From: Alteromonas aquimaris
Lineage (GTDB): Bacteria; Pseudomonadota; Gammaproteobacteria; Enterobacterales; Alteromonadaceae
Reading direction: 5' to 3'
Assembly (NCBI RefSeq): GCF_026183695.1
Contig: NZ_JAPFRD010000011.1
Coordinates: 468,790 to 532,789, forward strand
Length of the DNA: 64,000 bases
Positions within the stretch are counted from its first letter, which is position 1, and each line of letters starts with the position of its first letter. The notes below the pieces were generated by a model. That model did not search any database. It saw only the letters and a program-made list of their open reading frames with translations, and was not told the DNA's origin. The position numbers were made by a program, and so were the translations under genes. Below are positions 27,747-42,166 of the stretch, in pieces.

Positions 27747-28718
27747 CTAATCAAAGAGAGGGGTTGAAAAGTAACGTTCTGCGCCATCGGCGAGAATCAC
27801 CACAATTGTTTTTGTTTTAAACGCCTCGTTTTTCACTAACTGCGCTGCCGCATGCAATGTAGCACCGGAGGAAATACCTACCGCCAGCCCTTCCAGGCGG
27901 GCTATTCTTTTCGCCGCCGCAATGGCGTCTTCATCACTCACCGTTATGATGTGATTTATAAGTTTTGTATCTAAGATATCAGGCACATGACCAGAACTTA
28001 ATCCTTGTATGTTGTGCACTCCGCTTCTCCCGGCACTTAAGATGGGGCAGCTGGCTGGCTCTACCGCTACCACTTTCACTGACGGCTTATACTCTTTGAG
28101 CTTCCGGGCCACGCCAGTTAATGTGCCGCCGGTACCCACACCGCATACCAGTACATCTACCTTGCCCGCGCTATCCAGCCAAATTTCTTCGGCGGTAGAT
28201 TCGCTGTGCGCTTCAGGATTAGTACTATTACCAAATTGATCCAGGCTTACCGCATGCGGATTTGCCGCTACCATTTCATGCGCTTTATCGATAGCGCCTT
28301 TGGTGCCTTTTGCTTTGGGGGTGGTCACGACCTTTCCGCCAAAGTGCTTGATTAATTTCTGTCTTTCAATTGACATGTGCTCAGGAATGACAATGGTAAT
28401 GGGGATATTATACAGAGCACACAGCCAGGCACACGCCACACCATTGTTACCCGATGAAGCTTCAATAATTTCGGTTTTGTCGCAGAAGTCCGGTGATGTC
28501 ATTAAATGTTTAAGCATCGCCATCGCTGGGCGGTCTTTGATGGAACCGGCCGGGTTAAAATACTCTACTTTGGCAAGCAAGTCGGCCTTAGTCTCAAGTT
28601 GTTTTTGCAGTTTACCCAAGCGGACCAATGGCGTTTTACCAATTGTTTCGGTGATGTGGTTAAAAATTTTGCCTTGTTGCTCGGTACTACTCAATTTCGA
28701 TTGCGTGAAATCAAACAT
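27747..28718 (-). CDS. cysK: cysteine synthase (O-acetylserine sulfhydrylase) family protein
   Basis: A PLP-dependent enzyme that makes cysteine from O-acetylserine and sulfide. The PLP lysine is Lys61 in NPAGSIKDRPA, the substrate loop EASSGNNG follows, and the phosphate-binding loop is GVGTGGTLTG. The 323-residue length suits CysK. A divergent DecR-like regulator gene lies 119 nt away. DecR in E. coli answers to cysteine, so a role in cysteine breakdown (sulfide release) rather than synthesis is an alternative. Exact paralogue is uncertain. Confidence 0.88.
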   Translation of the reverse strand: MFDFTQSKLSSTEQQGKIFNHITETIGKTPLVRLGKLQKQLETKADLLAKVEYFNPAGSIKDRPAMAMLKHLMTSPDFCDKTEIIEASSGNNGVACAWLCALYNIPITIVIPEHMSIERQKLIKHFGGKVVTTPKAKGTKGAIDKAHEMVAANPHAVSLDQFGNSTNPEAHSESTAEEIWLDSAGKVDVLVCGVGTGGTLTGVARKLKEYKPSVKVVAVEPASCPILSAGRSGVHNIQGLSSGHVPDILDTKLINHIITVSDEDAIAAAKRIARLEGLAVGISSGATLHAAAQLVKNEAFKTKTIVVILADGAERYFSTPLFD

Positions 28719-28837
28719 CTTTTATCTCTGATAGCTTGCTTTGGAACAATCATGCCATCCGCGAGATAGCATTTGTTGCTAAATACCGATGATTATCTAC
28801 AATAGATTAAAATTTTAATCTATATGCGCGGCTGCAA

Positions 28838-29311
28838 ATGAAAAATATTACCCTTGATAGAATTGATAAAGAAATATTGTCGTTCATTCAAGACGATGCT
28901 GAACGATCTGTGGCAGACATTGCCGACGCGGTAGGACTTTCGCAAACGCCCTGTTGGAGACGGATCCAGCGATTGCAAGCCGCTGATTTTATTAAAAAAC
29001 GCGTGGGACTATTGAATGCACAGAAGTTAGGTCTGTCGATGACTGTCTTTGTGCAGGTAAAAGCGGCTCGCCACGATGGTCAATGGTTAGATAAGTTCGC
29101 CCAACATGCCTCGGGTTTCGAAGAGGTGGTGGAATTTTACCGCATGTCCGGTGAGTACGACTATTTACTTAAGGTGCTGGTGGCAGATATGGTGAGTTTT
29201 GATCACTTCTACAAACGTTTGGTCAACGGTATTGATTTAAATGACGTGACATCCAGTTTCGCTATGGAGCAAATTAAATATGCTACCGCCATCCCTTTGA
29301 ATCACCTTTAA
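28838..29311 (+). CDS. Lrp/AsnC-family regulator, DecR-like
   Basis: A 157-residue Lrp/AsnC protein: N-terminal winged HTH (LSQTPCWRRIQRLQ, about residues 33-46) and C-terminal RAM ligand-binding domain (about 65-150). The TPCW segment and the run from SGEYDYLLKV to DVTSSFAMEQIKY closely follow E. coli DecR (YbaO), which activates cysteine detoxification. It is divergent from the cysteine synthase gene, so it probably senses cysteine and controls that gene. Direct evidence for the ligand is lacking. Confidence 0.88.
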   Translation: MKNITLDRIDKEILSFIQDDAERSVADIADAVGLSQTPCWRRIQRLQAADFIKKRVGLLNAQKLGLSMTVFVQVKAARHDGQWLDKFAQHASGFEEVVEFYRMSGEYDYLLKVLVADMVSFDHFYKRLVNGIDLNDVTSSFAMEQIKYATAIPLNHL

Positions 29312-29539
29312 GACGCATTAGTGACACGGTTGTCTCCGTGTACGGTACAGTGTCTAATGTCTTCTGAAAGCGGGTGTTGTAAATTGGCTTGGCTGGGTGG
29401 ATGGCATCTGGATAAGACTGCAGTATCTTTAGCTAAACACCGCTTAGTGGTCGTTTTATTACCGTAAGAATGTGTAGGAGGCCGAAAAGGGAATGAGGCT
29501 GTGCACGAGAGGAAAATCATAAAGAGCGAGGCGGACATT

Positions 29540-29563
29540 AAGGCTGCCACTCGGGACAGCCTT
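29540..29563 (-). other. hairpin downstream of the small lipoprotein gene
   Basis: AAGGCTG and CAGCCTT form a 7-bp stem with a 10-nt loop, 16 nt past the stop of the minus-strand lipoprotein gene. There is no U-tract. It may be a weak terminator. Confidence 0.35.
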
Positions 29564-29578
29564 GTTTGCTGAATAAGC

Positions 29579-30061
29579 TTATTTACTGGCGAGAGTGCTA
29601 CTACCCACCATGCTATCGACTAATTCGTGAACTTTTTCTTCTGCATCGATGAATTTGTCCAGACCATGTCGGCTAATGTAGGATGCCTGAGCAAGTCGAT
29701 TCTTGTTCTCGCTATCGGTGATCCAGATATTTGCGTAACTCATGTAAAGCGCTAAATCCCAATTCCAGTGAGCGGTATAGAAGAGCACGGCCGGGCAGCT
29801 TTTTAACTCTTCTAAATTAACCTTAGGGTTCACTTCACCATGTTCCTTCACATAGGTTGCACTAACTACCTGACTATTTATTCCATTTTTATACAGTGCA
29901 TCCTCCAAAGCGGTAAGAAAACCCGGTCTTACCTCCTCATGGTGAGCGATACACATTGAGTTTGGGATATCTCCTTCGAACGAAGTGATTTCTTGCTTTG
30001 CTGCGCAACCGGAGAGTAACGCGCCTGCGACAATCAGCCCTGATATCTTTATCTTTTGCAT
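29579..30061 (-). CDS. small outer-membrane lipoprotein, unknown function
   Basis: A 160-residue lipoprotein: signal sequence with lipobox LLSGC (Cys19), then a mature part rich in short conserved stretches such as VLFYTAHWNWDLALYMSYA. It may belong to the Sbal_3080-type lipoproteins known from Shewanella, from memory and unverified. It stands alone between the Lrp-type regulator and fadA. Role unknown. Confidence 0.75.
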   Translation of the reverse strand: MQKIKISGLIVAGALLSGCAAKQEITSFEGDIPNSMCIAHHEEVRPGFLTALEDALYKNGINSQVVSATYVKEHGEVNPKVNLEELKSCPAVLFYTAHWNWDLALYMSYANIWITDSENKNRLAQASYISRHGLDKFIDAEEKVHELVDSMVGSSTLASK

Positions 30062-30274
30062 TTTTTTTATCCTGTTTGAATGCTTTTTATTAAAATACTC
30101 CCCCTGACGGAACCTCCTGTGTACCTCAGTTATGTGGCCGCGCTCTAGTCAGCCGCTGCACTGAGTAAACACGTCGAAAATGGGTGAGTATGGTGGTCAG
30201 CATCGTTAAATCATTTAACCGTAATGACCAGTTTGAATAGTAAAGGGTAGGGATAGCAGAGGCAATTAAAAAGT

Positions 30275-30299
30275 AAAAAGGGAGCGAAAATGCGCTCCC
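30275..30299 (-). terminator. terminator of fadBA
   Basis: GGGAGCG and CGCTCCC form a 7-bp stem with a 6-nt loop. On the minus strand it is followed by TTTTT. It sits 13 nt downstream of the fadA stop. Confidence 0.8.
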
Positions 30300-30311
30300 C
30301 CCAGGATTTAT

Positions 30312-33642
<3,331 letters not shown>

Positions 33643-33756
33643 TATCATCTCCTTTGGCCTGGGCCAGGATGTAAACTCAATCTAATCGAGAGATTAAATC
33701 GTTGGTTATAGGGTGGCTAGATTTTTGACAATGCCACAGAAAATTTCAATCAAAAA

Positions 33757-33774
33757 TTCAAACAAGTGTTTCAA
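33757..33774 (-). promoter_or_regulatory. PsrA-like operator upstream of fadBA
   Basis: TTCAAACAAGTGTTTCAA contains CAAAC-(4 nt)-GTTTC, matching the published Pseudomonas PsrA consensus [GC]AAAC-N2-4-GTTT[GC]. It is about 115 nt before the fadB start within the 472-nt region 33643-34114 that also serves the divergent transglycosylase gene. PsrA-type TetR repressors control fatty-acid degradation in Pseudomonas and are reported for Alteromonadales. No FadR-type site was seen. The rest of the intergenic region is AT-rich with no other structure. Confidence 0.45.
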
Positions 33775-34114
33775 TTTGGTTGGTTATGGTGTTTGATTGA
33801 TCAAAAATCAAGCTCGATATTGAAAAACTTCTCAGTATAATGGTATTTAAACCGATAAATAAAAACCTGTTCAGCTTAGCCTCGCAATAAGCAGCACACA
33901 AATAAATTAACGCAATAATCATAAGTGCTGCGCGACGATAATAAAGTTAAATTAATTCACGCTGACGTGTCAGGTTTCGGCTTAATATATTTTACTCACG
34001 TGCACTCACACGGATTTTGTCATCTAGAGCAACAGGTAACTATTTCCTGAAGGTTCTCTAATTTCTGCATGAAAAATGCAGCGTATTCTTTGTTTCAAAA
34101 ATAAGGATGGCTCA

Positions 34115-36127
34115 ATGGTAGTGAAGTTTGGTTTACTTAGTCGGCTCAGCTTGCTTAAAGCCTGTCTGCTTTTAATTGCCCCCGTGACAATGGCAACCAC
34201 ATTGTTACCCCAGGATGATCCCAGGCAAGCCCAGCGTGAGTTATTTCTGCAGACAGAGCGCGCCATCCAGTCGCTGCCTGTAAGCCAATTACACAAAGTG
34301 GAAAATAATATGACGTCGCTGTCATCCTATCCGCTTTATCCTTACCTTGTGCGCCAAAAATTATTCAGAAATATTTCTATTGCTAATCGTAGCGCGATTG
34401 AGACATTCTTGATGACCCATGACGGCCACCCTATTGTCTATTCGCTGCGGGCAAAGTGGTTGCGTTATCTTGCGAAAAATAAGCAAAAGTCCGCATTCCT
34501 GGCAAGTTATCGTGATGACATGGGCGCCGAGATAACCTGCTACTATCTTCAATATCAGCTAGCTGAAGCGACCAATCCGGATTACTGGTTGGAAAAAGTA
34601 GACACGATCTGGCTCAGTGATCGCTCACAACCTGATTCGTGTGATCCGGTTTTTAAACAGTGGAGCCAACAAGGGCGTCTTACTGAAGAAAAGTTGCTTG
34701 CGCGCATTGAACGCGCTGCATTATCTGGCAACGCTCAACTTGCCACTTACCTACAACGCCGCTTGCCACAAGAAAAACAATATTTGAGTCAGCTATGGTT
34801 GAAGGTACGTAACCTGCCCGCCAACGTAATGAAACCTTCTTTTTTCCCCATGTCGGTACCCGAGGTGGAATCACAGATCTTAGCTTACGGCTTGGAGCGT
34901 TTAGCATGGCAAGATTCAGAAAAAGCGGTTAAGGCGTACTACCTGTGGCAAAGCAAACTCAGGTTAACGGAAGATGAATGGGCCAACATTCATCGAGCCA
35001 TTGCGCTAAGCCTGGCGATTGATAACAAGCCTGACGCGCTGGCCTGGTTAGAGCGGGCTGATGTTGCCGGCGCGGCCCAGGATGTCAAACGCTGGCACTT
35101 AGCCTATTTGTTGAGAAAACAAAACTGGCAAAAAGTGCTCGAATTAATCGAGCTTAGCCAACCCCATATTCAGCAACAGGATGCATTCAGGTATTGGCGG
35201 GCGCGGAGCTTTGCGCATTTAGGCGCGCCCCAGCAGGCCAAATCTACGCTTGAACAACTGGCTTCTGAGCGCAACTATTATGGTTTCATGGCTAGCGCAC
35301 AGCTTGCTCAACCAGCAAGTCTGAAGCATATGGAAGCCCCGACCAACTCTGAAGCAATGAAAGATATTGAAGTGCGCCCTGCAGCACAACGGGCATTTGA
35401 GTTTTTACAATTAGGCCGCCTAATTGATGCCAGACGCGAGTGGCGCTATCTCATTTCGCAGCTGGATACGGCCATGGTTAAGGATGCTGCAGTACTTGCC
35501 AGTGAGTGGGGCTGGTACGATCAAGCTATTATCAGTTTTACCCAAAGTGGTTTTTTAGATGATGTAAAAAGGCGCTTCCCGCTAGCTTTCGCCCCTAAAT
35601 TTTCCAGCGTAGGGCAAACGTACGATATCCCGCCAGCATTTGCGATGGCGATTGCGCGTCGTGAGAGTTCTTTTATGGTAGATGCCATTTCCCCAGCGGG
35701 CGCGACAGGGCTCATGCAACTTATGCCGGGAACGGCGCAATATCTGGTCGATAAAAAAATCAATCGAGCCGCACTAATCGAACCCGACCAGAATGTGCAG
35801 TTAGGCGTGCAATACCTGCGCTATCTGATGGATAAGCTCGACAACAATCCGGTATTGGTGTCAGCCTCATATAATGCAGGATGGAAGAAAGTCCTGAATT
35901 GGTTACCACGGGATGAAGCATTGCCTACGGATGTGTGGATAGAAAACATCCCCTATCGTGAAACCAGAGGCTATGTGAAAGCGGTGCTAGCCTATCGATA
36001 TATTTACGAGCAGCAGTTAGGCACGCAGTCAGGGCTGTTTTCACAGCTATCCACTACCTCTATCCCGGCGCTGCCCAGCAAAGCATCAGGTCAAATGGCG
36101 ACCAGTCTGCAATTAGCCCCTGAATAA
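34115..36127 (+). CDS. slt: soluble lytic murein transglycosylase (Slt70-like)
   Basis: A periplasmic enzyme that cleaves peptidoglycan with 1,6-anhydro product formation. A signal peptide ends near PVTMATT. A long alpha-superhelical region follows (about 30-490), then the C-terminal SLT domain with catalytic Glu in ARRESSFMV, then SPAGATGLMQLMPGTA and SYNAGW. I start at ATG 34115, which has AAGGA 7 nt upstream and gives a normal signal peptide; the frame is open from 34076. 670 residues, close to E. coli Slt70 (645). Confidence 0.93.
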   Translation: MVVKFGLLSRLSLLKACLLLIAPVTMATTLLPQDDPRQAQRELFLQTERAIQSLPVSQLHKVENNMTSLSSYPLYPYLVRQKLFRNISIANRSAIETFLMTHDGHPIVYSLRAKWLRYLAKNKQKSAFLASYRDDMGAEITCYYLQYQLAEATNPDYWLEKVDTIWLSDRSQPDSCDPVFKQWSQQGRLTEEKLLARIERAALSGNAQLATYLQRRLPQEKQYLSQLWLKVRNLPANVMKPSFFPMSVPEVESQILAYGLERLAWQDSEKAVKAYYLWQSKLRLTEDEWANIHRAIALSLAIDNKPDALAWLERADVAGAAQDVKRWHLAYLLRKQNWQKVLELIELSQPHIQQQDAFRYWRARSFAHLGAPQQAKSTLEQLASERNYYGFMASAQLAQPASLKHMEAPTNSEAMKDIEVRPAAQRAFEFLQLGRLIDARREWRYLISQLDTAMVKDAAVLASEWGWYDQAIISFTQSGFLDDVKRRFPLAFAPKFSSVGQTYDIPPAFAMAIARRESSFMVDAISPAGATGLMQLMPGTAQYLVDKKINRAALIEPDQNVQLGVQYLRYLMDKLDNNPVLVSASYNAGWKKVLNWLPRDEALPTDVWIENIPYRETRGYVKAVLAYRYIYEQQLGTQSGLFSQLSTTSIPALPSKASGQMATSLQLAPE

Positions 36128-36217
36128 CAATTCTGGGTGCAGCAAGGGCAGGGGACATGTTAAGGTGGACGTATTGGTATGATCGGCGAACAGCCTGCAT
36201 TGTTGATTTATTATTGA

Positions 36218-37543
<1,326 letters not shown>

Positions 37544-37555
37544 GCCGAGTCGCTT

Positions 37556-37579
37556 GGATGGCACGCGCCAGTGCCATCC
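37556..37579 (+). terminator. terminator after pepQ
   Basis: GGATGGCAC and GTGCCATCC form a perfect 9-bp stem with a 6-nt loop, 12 nt after the pepQ stop, followed by CTCTTT. It lies between the convergent pepQ and ispB and could serve both. Confidence 0.6.
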
Positions 37580-37598
37580 CTCTTTGCAGGCGTTGGGC

Positions 37599-38573
37599 TT
37601 AGTTAGAGCGCTCTACCGATAGATGAGCAAGGGCGATTAGCGCATCTTTATAGGGTGAATCAGGAACCTTCTCAAGGCTGGCGATAGCACGCTCTGCTTC
37701 AGTATTTGCACAGGCCTTCGTATAGTCAATGGCTCCCGTCTCGTGCATGATGCTTTGGATCCGTTTGAGATGAGGTAAGCCGTTTGATTGTTCAATGGCC
37801 TCTCGAATCAATACCCGATCACTGTCGGTTTTGCTGTGCCACATGGCATATAACAAGGGCAGAGTAGGCTTGCCTTCGGCTAAATCATCGCCCGCATTTT
37901 TACCCATTTCTTCGGTTTCTGCCTGATAGTCTAAGATATCGTCGACTAACTGAAACGCAGTGCCCAGATGCTTGCCATAGGCTTGCATAGCCTGTTCGAC
38001 CTGTGCAGACTGGTCTGTGATAACGGCAGCTAGCTGAGTGGCGGCTTCAAACAAACGGGCAGTTTTGCCGTAGATGACGTCAAAGTAACGTTGCTCGGTG
38101 GTGTCTGGATCGTTGCAGTTCATTAACTGTAACACTTCCCCTTCTGCAATCTGATTCGTGGCTTCGGAGAGGATTTCCATTACCCGCATACGTTTAAGGC
38201 TAACCATCATCTGAAATGAGCGGGTATACAGAAAATCACCTACCAAGACACTGGCCTGATTACCAAAAATAGCGTTTGCGGTTTCACGACCACGGCGTAA
38301 GGTCGATTCATCTACAACATCATCGTGTAACAAAGTGGCTGTGTGGATAAACTCTACGATCGCCGCTAACGTATGATGATCGGATGACTTGATTTGCATG
38401 GCGCGCGCAGCGAGCACACAGAGCAAAGGGCGCAAACGCTTACCGCCGCTGTTAACAATGTAAAAACCCAGCTGATTAATTAACGCAACCTCTGAATCCA
38501 CTTGTTGCTGTATGATCGCATTGACGGCATCCATGTCATCTGAAGCCAGGGATCGAATTTGATCTATATCCAT
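37599..38573 (-). CDS. ispB: octaprenyl diphosphate synthase
   Basis: A trans-polyprenyl synthase that builds the octaprenyl tail of ubiquinone. The two aspartate-rich motifs are LLHDDVVDEST and QLVDDILDYQ, with GGKRLRP binding diphosphate. The start is set at ATG 38573, where the protein (MDIDQIRSLASDDM) aligns with E. coli IspB; the frame is open 31 codons further and no start has a good ribosome site. 324 residues. Divergent from rplU, as in E. coli. Confidence 0.94.
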   Translation of the reverse strand: MDIDQIRSLASDDMDAVNAIIQQQVDSEVALINQLGFYIVNSGGKRLRPLLCVLAARAMQIKSSDHHTLAAIVEFIHTATLLHDDVVDESTLRRGRETANAIFGNQASVLVGDFLYTRSFQMMVSLKRMRVMEILSEATNQIAEGEVLQLMNCNDPDTTEQRYFDVIYGKTARLFEAATQLAAVITDQSAQVEQAMQAYGKHLGTAFQLVDDILDYQAETEEMGKNAGDDLAEGKPTLPLLYAMWHSKTDSDRVLIREAIEQSNGLPHLKRIQSIMHETGAIDYTKACANTEAERAIASLEKVPDSPYKDALIALAHLSVERSN

Positions 38574-38885
38574 GTGTGTGTAATTAGCAGATGATTTAGT
38601 TTGTAACGATTGTACCTGAATTAGCACGTCTATCCAGCGGATAAACGTAAAAAGTCGTTCGTTCAAGAAAACATTGATATGCCACTGTTCAATATGGACA
38701 TTAGCGGATTGGGGTGTGACTTATTACAAGCTAATGAGCGAGTTATCGTGCAGATTAGTGAGTCCGCCCACAGACTTCATAACGAATTTGCGGTAATTTG
38801 ATGGAGCAGAATATGGCGGAAAGTAGCGATATGTGGGCAATTTGTGCGATGAGTGAAAAATAATCGAATTTTCTCAAAAGTGGGG

Positions 38886-38914
38886 TTGTGATCCAGGGAT
38901 GTTTCACGTACAAT
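38886..38914 (+). promoter_or_regulatory. sigma-70 promoter for rplU-rpmA
   Basis: TTGTGA (38886-38891), 17-nt spacer, TACAAT (38909-38914). Transcription would start near 38921, about 47 nt before rplU. A small hairpin GCGTC-AGA-GACGC lies in the leader at 38940-38952. The rest of the 394-nt ispB/rplU intergenic region (38574-38967) shows nothing else. Confidence 0.72.
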
Positions 38915-38967
38915 TCGCGCCCTGTTTTTTGAATTAAAAGCGTCAGAGACGCAGAGCGGAGTTAGAT

Positions 38968-39279
38968 ATGTACGCGGTTTTCCAAAGTGGCGGTAAACAG
39001 CACCGTGTGGCTGAAGGCCAGACCGTTCGTTTAGAAAAAATCGAAGTTGCACCTGGAAAGAGTGTTGAGTTCGGTGAAGTATTAATGGTTAGCAACGGTG
39101 ACGATGTTAAAATTGGCACTCCTTTCGTTGCTAAAGGTAAAGTGACTGCAGAAGTGATTACTCACGGTCGTGGCGAGAAGATTAAGATTGTTAAATTCCG
39201 TCGCCGTAAGCACTCACGTAAGCAAATGGGTCATCGTCAGTGGTTCACTGAAGTGAAAATTACTGGCATTAGCGCATAA
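38968..39279 (+). CDS. rplU: 50S ribosomal protein L21
   Basis: A ribosomal large-subunit protein of standard length (103 residues) with the family start [14 protein letters not shown] and the basic segment [16 protein letters not shown]. First gene of the rplU-rpmA operon; rpmA begins 15 nt after its stop. Confidence 0.98.
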   Translation: MYAVFQSGGKQHRVAEGQTVRLEKIEVAPGKSVEFGEVLMVSNGDDVKIGTPFVAKGKVTAEVITHGRGEKIKIVKFRRRKHSRKQMGHRQWFTEVKITGISA

Positions 39280-39294
39280 TAGGAGCACGAACAC

Positions 39295-39552
39295 ATGGCA
39301 CACAAAAAAGCTGGTGGTAGTACCAAAAACGGTCGTGATTCAGAAAGTAAACGCCTTGGTGTTAAACGCTTTGGTGGTGAGTCAGTACTGGCAGGTAACA
39401 TCATTGTTAGACAACGTGGAACTCGTTTCCATGCAGGCGACAATGTAGGTATCGGTAAAGACCACACTTTATTTGCACTTTCAGACGGTAAGGTTCAGTT
39501 CAACGTAAAGGGACCTAAAAACCGTAAGTTCGTGAGCATTGTTTCTGAGTAA
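39295..39552 (+). CDS. rpmA: 50S ribosomal protein L27
   Basis: An 85-residue ribosomal protein. It begins [16 protein letters not shown], the flexible N-terminus that reaches the peptidyl-transferase centre, followed by [17 protein letters not shown]. Co-transcribed with rplU and ended by a strong terminator. Confidence 0.98.
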   Translation: MAHKKAGGSTKNGRDSESKRLGVKRFGGESVLAGNIIVRQRGTRFHAGDNVGIGKDHTLFALSDGKVQFNVKGPKNRKFVSIVSE

Positions 39553-39586
39553 GCAATTGTCACGCTAACCTGAACAGGTTGTTAAG

Positions 39587-39610
39587 AACCCCGCGTTAGC
39601 GGGGTTTTTT
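39587..39610 (+). terminator. rho-independent terminator after rpmA
   Basis: AACCCCGC-GTTA-GCGGGGTT followed by a T-run, 34 nt after the rpmA stop. A textbook structure. Confidence 0.92.
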
Positions 39611-39820
39611 TATGAGAGAATCAGATAACATCCTGCCTTAACCTGTGTCTTGGTGTACACTTATTACGATGAGTGAATATCGATAATCAATTTACTTTGC
39701 GAATGGATAAAGCCAATTTTCCACAGTTCGAGTAAAGAGTAAAAAATGCATAACAGTCGTTCATGCTGATGAACGCTGCAATAAGGTCCGATCACAACCT
39801 GATCGACACTGGAGCGATAG

Positions 39821-40984
<1,164 letters not shown>

Positions 40985-40999
40985 GAATGTAAGAGGGTA

Positions 41000-41509
41000 A
41001 TGGTGAGTAAAGTCGCAATGATAGCCGCCATGGCAAAGAACCGCATTATTGGCGCGGAAAACACGATGCCGTGGCACCTACCAGCAGATTTAGCCCATTT
41101 CAAACGTGTTACCATGGGCAAGCCTGTAATCATGGGACGTAAAACCTATCAGTCGATCGGAAAAGCACTTCCCGGCCGACCTAATATTGTGATCAGTCGA
41201 GATCCACACTTTAAGCCGAACGACGCGTCAGTCGTTCCCAGTCCCGACGATGCACTGGATATGGCCGTTACGCTGCCAACCCGGGATCAGGAAATCATGA
41301 TTATTGGCGGGGGAACCATCTACCAAAGTTTTCTCTCTGAGGCCGAAACGCTTTACTTAACTTTCATAGATACCGAAGTAGCTGGTGATACCAAGTTTCC
41401 TGACTACACCCACACAAATGATTGGCATGAAATAGCCAGAGAAAGCCATCACGCTGATGCAAATAATCCGTATAACTATCAGTTTGTGACATTAAGTCGC
41501 AGAACGTGA
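41000..41509 (+). CDS. folA: dihydrofolate reductase
   Basis: Reduces dihydrofolate to tetrahydrofolate with NADPH. Features: MIAAMAKNRIIGAENTMPWH, the catalytic Asp in LPADLAHFK, VIMGRKTYQSIGKALPGR for NADPH binding, and MIIGGGTIYQ. 169 residues. The ATG at 41000 is very close to the AGAGGG site, so GTG 41003 could be the true start. It follows obgE by 15 nt and is probably cotranscribed with it. A palindromic repeat array follows. Confidence 0.96.
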   Translation: MVSKVAMIAAMAKNRIIGAENTMPWHLPADLAHFKRVTMGKPVIMGRKTYQSIGKALPGRPNIVISRDPHFKPNDASVVPSPDDALDMAVTLPTRDQEIMIIGGGTIYQSFLSEAETLYLTFIDTEVAGDTKFPDYTHTNDWHEIARESHHADANNPYNYQFVTLSRRT

Positions 41510-41560
41510 TCTCCTACCCAATTAATGATTTATTCGTTAACTGAACAGATCCCAGCATTC

Positions 41561-41903
41561 GTCATTCCAGTTTCACGTAGTGAAGACTCGAATCTCTAGG
41601 GTTGGTTCGGGGGCGGTAGTTTAAGGGAACAGGTCCCCGACTTCTCGGGGATGACGGGGCTTGAATGAGCTCTGACGTTCCATTAATTTCTACAGTCATC
41701 ATTCCAGTTTCACGTAGTGAAGACTGGAATCTCTGGCATTGAGTCGAGAGACGTCCTCAAGGCGTACAGATCCCAACGTTTTGTCATTCCAGTTTCACGC
41801 AGTGAAGACTGGAATCTCTGGCCTTGAGTCGAGGGCCGTCCTCAAGGCGAACAGATCCCAGCGTTCGTCATTCCAGTTTCACGCAGTGAAGACTGGAATC
41901 TCC
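41561..41903. repeat. repeat family A: four imperfect palindromes with a TTCAC/GTGAA core
   Basis: Four copies of a 37-nt palindromic unit, with core arms ATTCCAGT-TTCAC and GTGAA-g-ACTGGAAT around GYA. The CATTCC of each copy begins at 41563, 41700, 41785 and 41869. Copies 2-4 sit in tandem units of 84-85 nt whose linkers (TTGAGTCGAG, GTCCTCAAGGCG, ACAGATCCCA) are also conserved. The copies differ by a few bases. It resembles a REP/BIME-type intergenic element. Confidence 0.9.
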
Positions 41904-42099
41904 AGGGTTGATTCGGGGGCTGTACTTTTAGGGAACAGATCCCCGACGTCTCGGGGATGACGGGGCGTGAGCGATCCCCGACGTCTCGGGGATGACGGGG
42001 CTTGAGAGATCCCCGATGTCTCGGGGATAACGGGTGAAAAGGGGATGACGGATAAAAAAGGGATGACGCGTCTTAAGAAATCCCCGATTGCTCGGGGAT
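41634..42099. repeat. repeat family B: five ATCCCCGA/TCGGGGAT palindromes
   Basis: Five copies of ATCCCCGA-(4 nt)-TCGGGGAT: 41634-41651 (arms 7 bp), 41939-41958, 41974-41993, 42009-42028 and 42080-42099. Each of the first four is followed by a GAYRACGGG-type tail. The spacing between copies 2, 3 and 4 is 35 nt. The last copy lies 68 nt downstream of the rpoS stop and may end that transcript. No gene lies in 41510-42166; the array fills most of it. Confidence 0.9.
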
Positions 42100-42166
42100 C
42101 AGGGAAATTGAATGAGACGTAGCTACAGGAACCGTTTAACAGGTACTGATGTTAGAACCAAAAAGC

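Noticed and set aside
29308..29550. 80-codon minus-strand frame after the Lrp-type regulator
   Set aside because: It overlaps the DecR-like stop, lacks a ribosome site, and its start region is the hairpin at 29540-29563. Nothing suggests a protein.
41739..41960. 73-codon frame inside the repeat array
   Set aside because: It is a translation of the palindromic repeats; repeated residue blocks come from the DNA repeats, not from a protein family.
41561..42099. CRISPR array
   Set aside because: The repeats are palindromic, differ in sequence, and the intervening stretches are conserved rather than unique; there are no cas genes.
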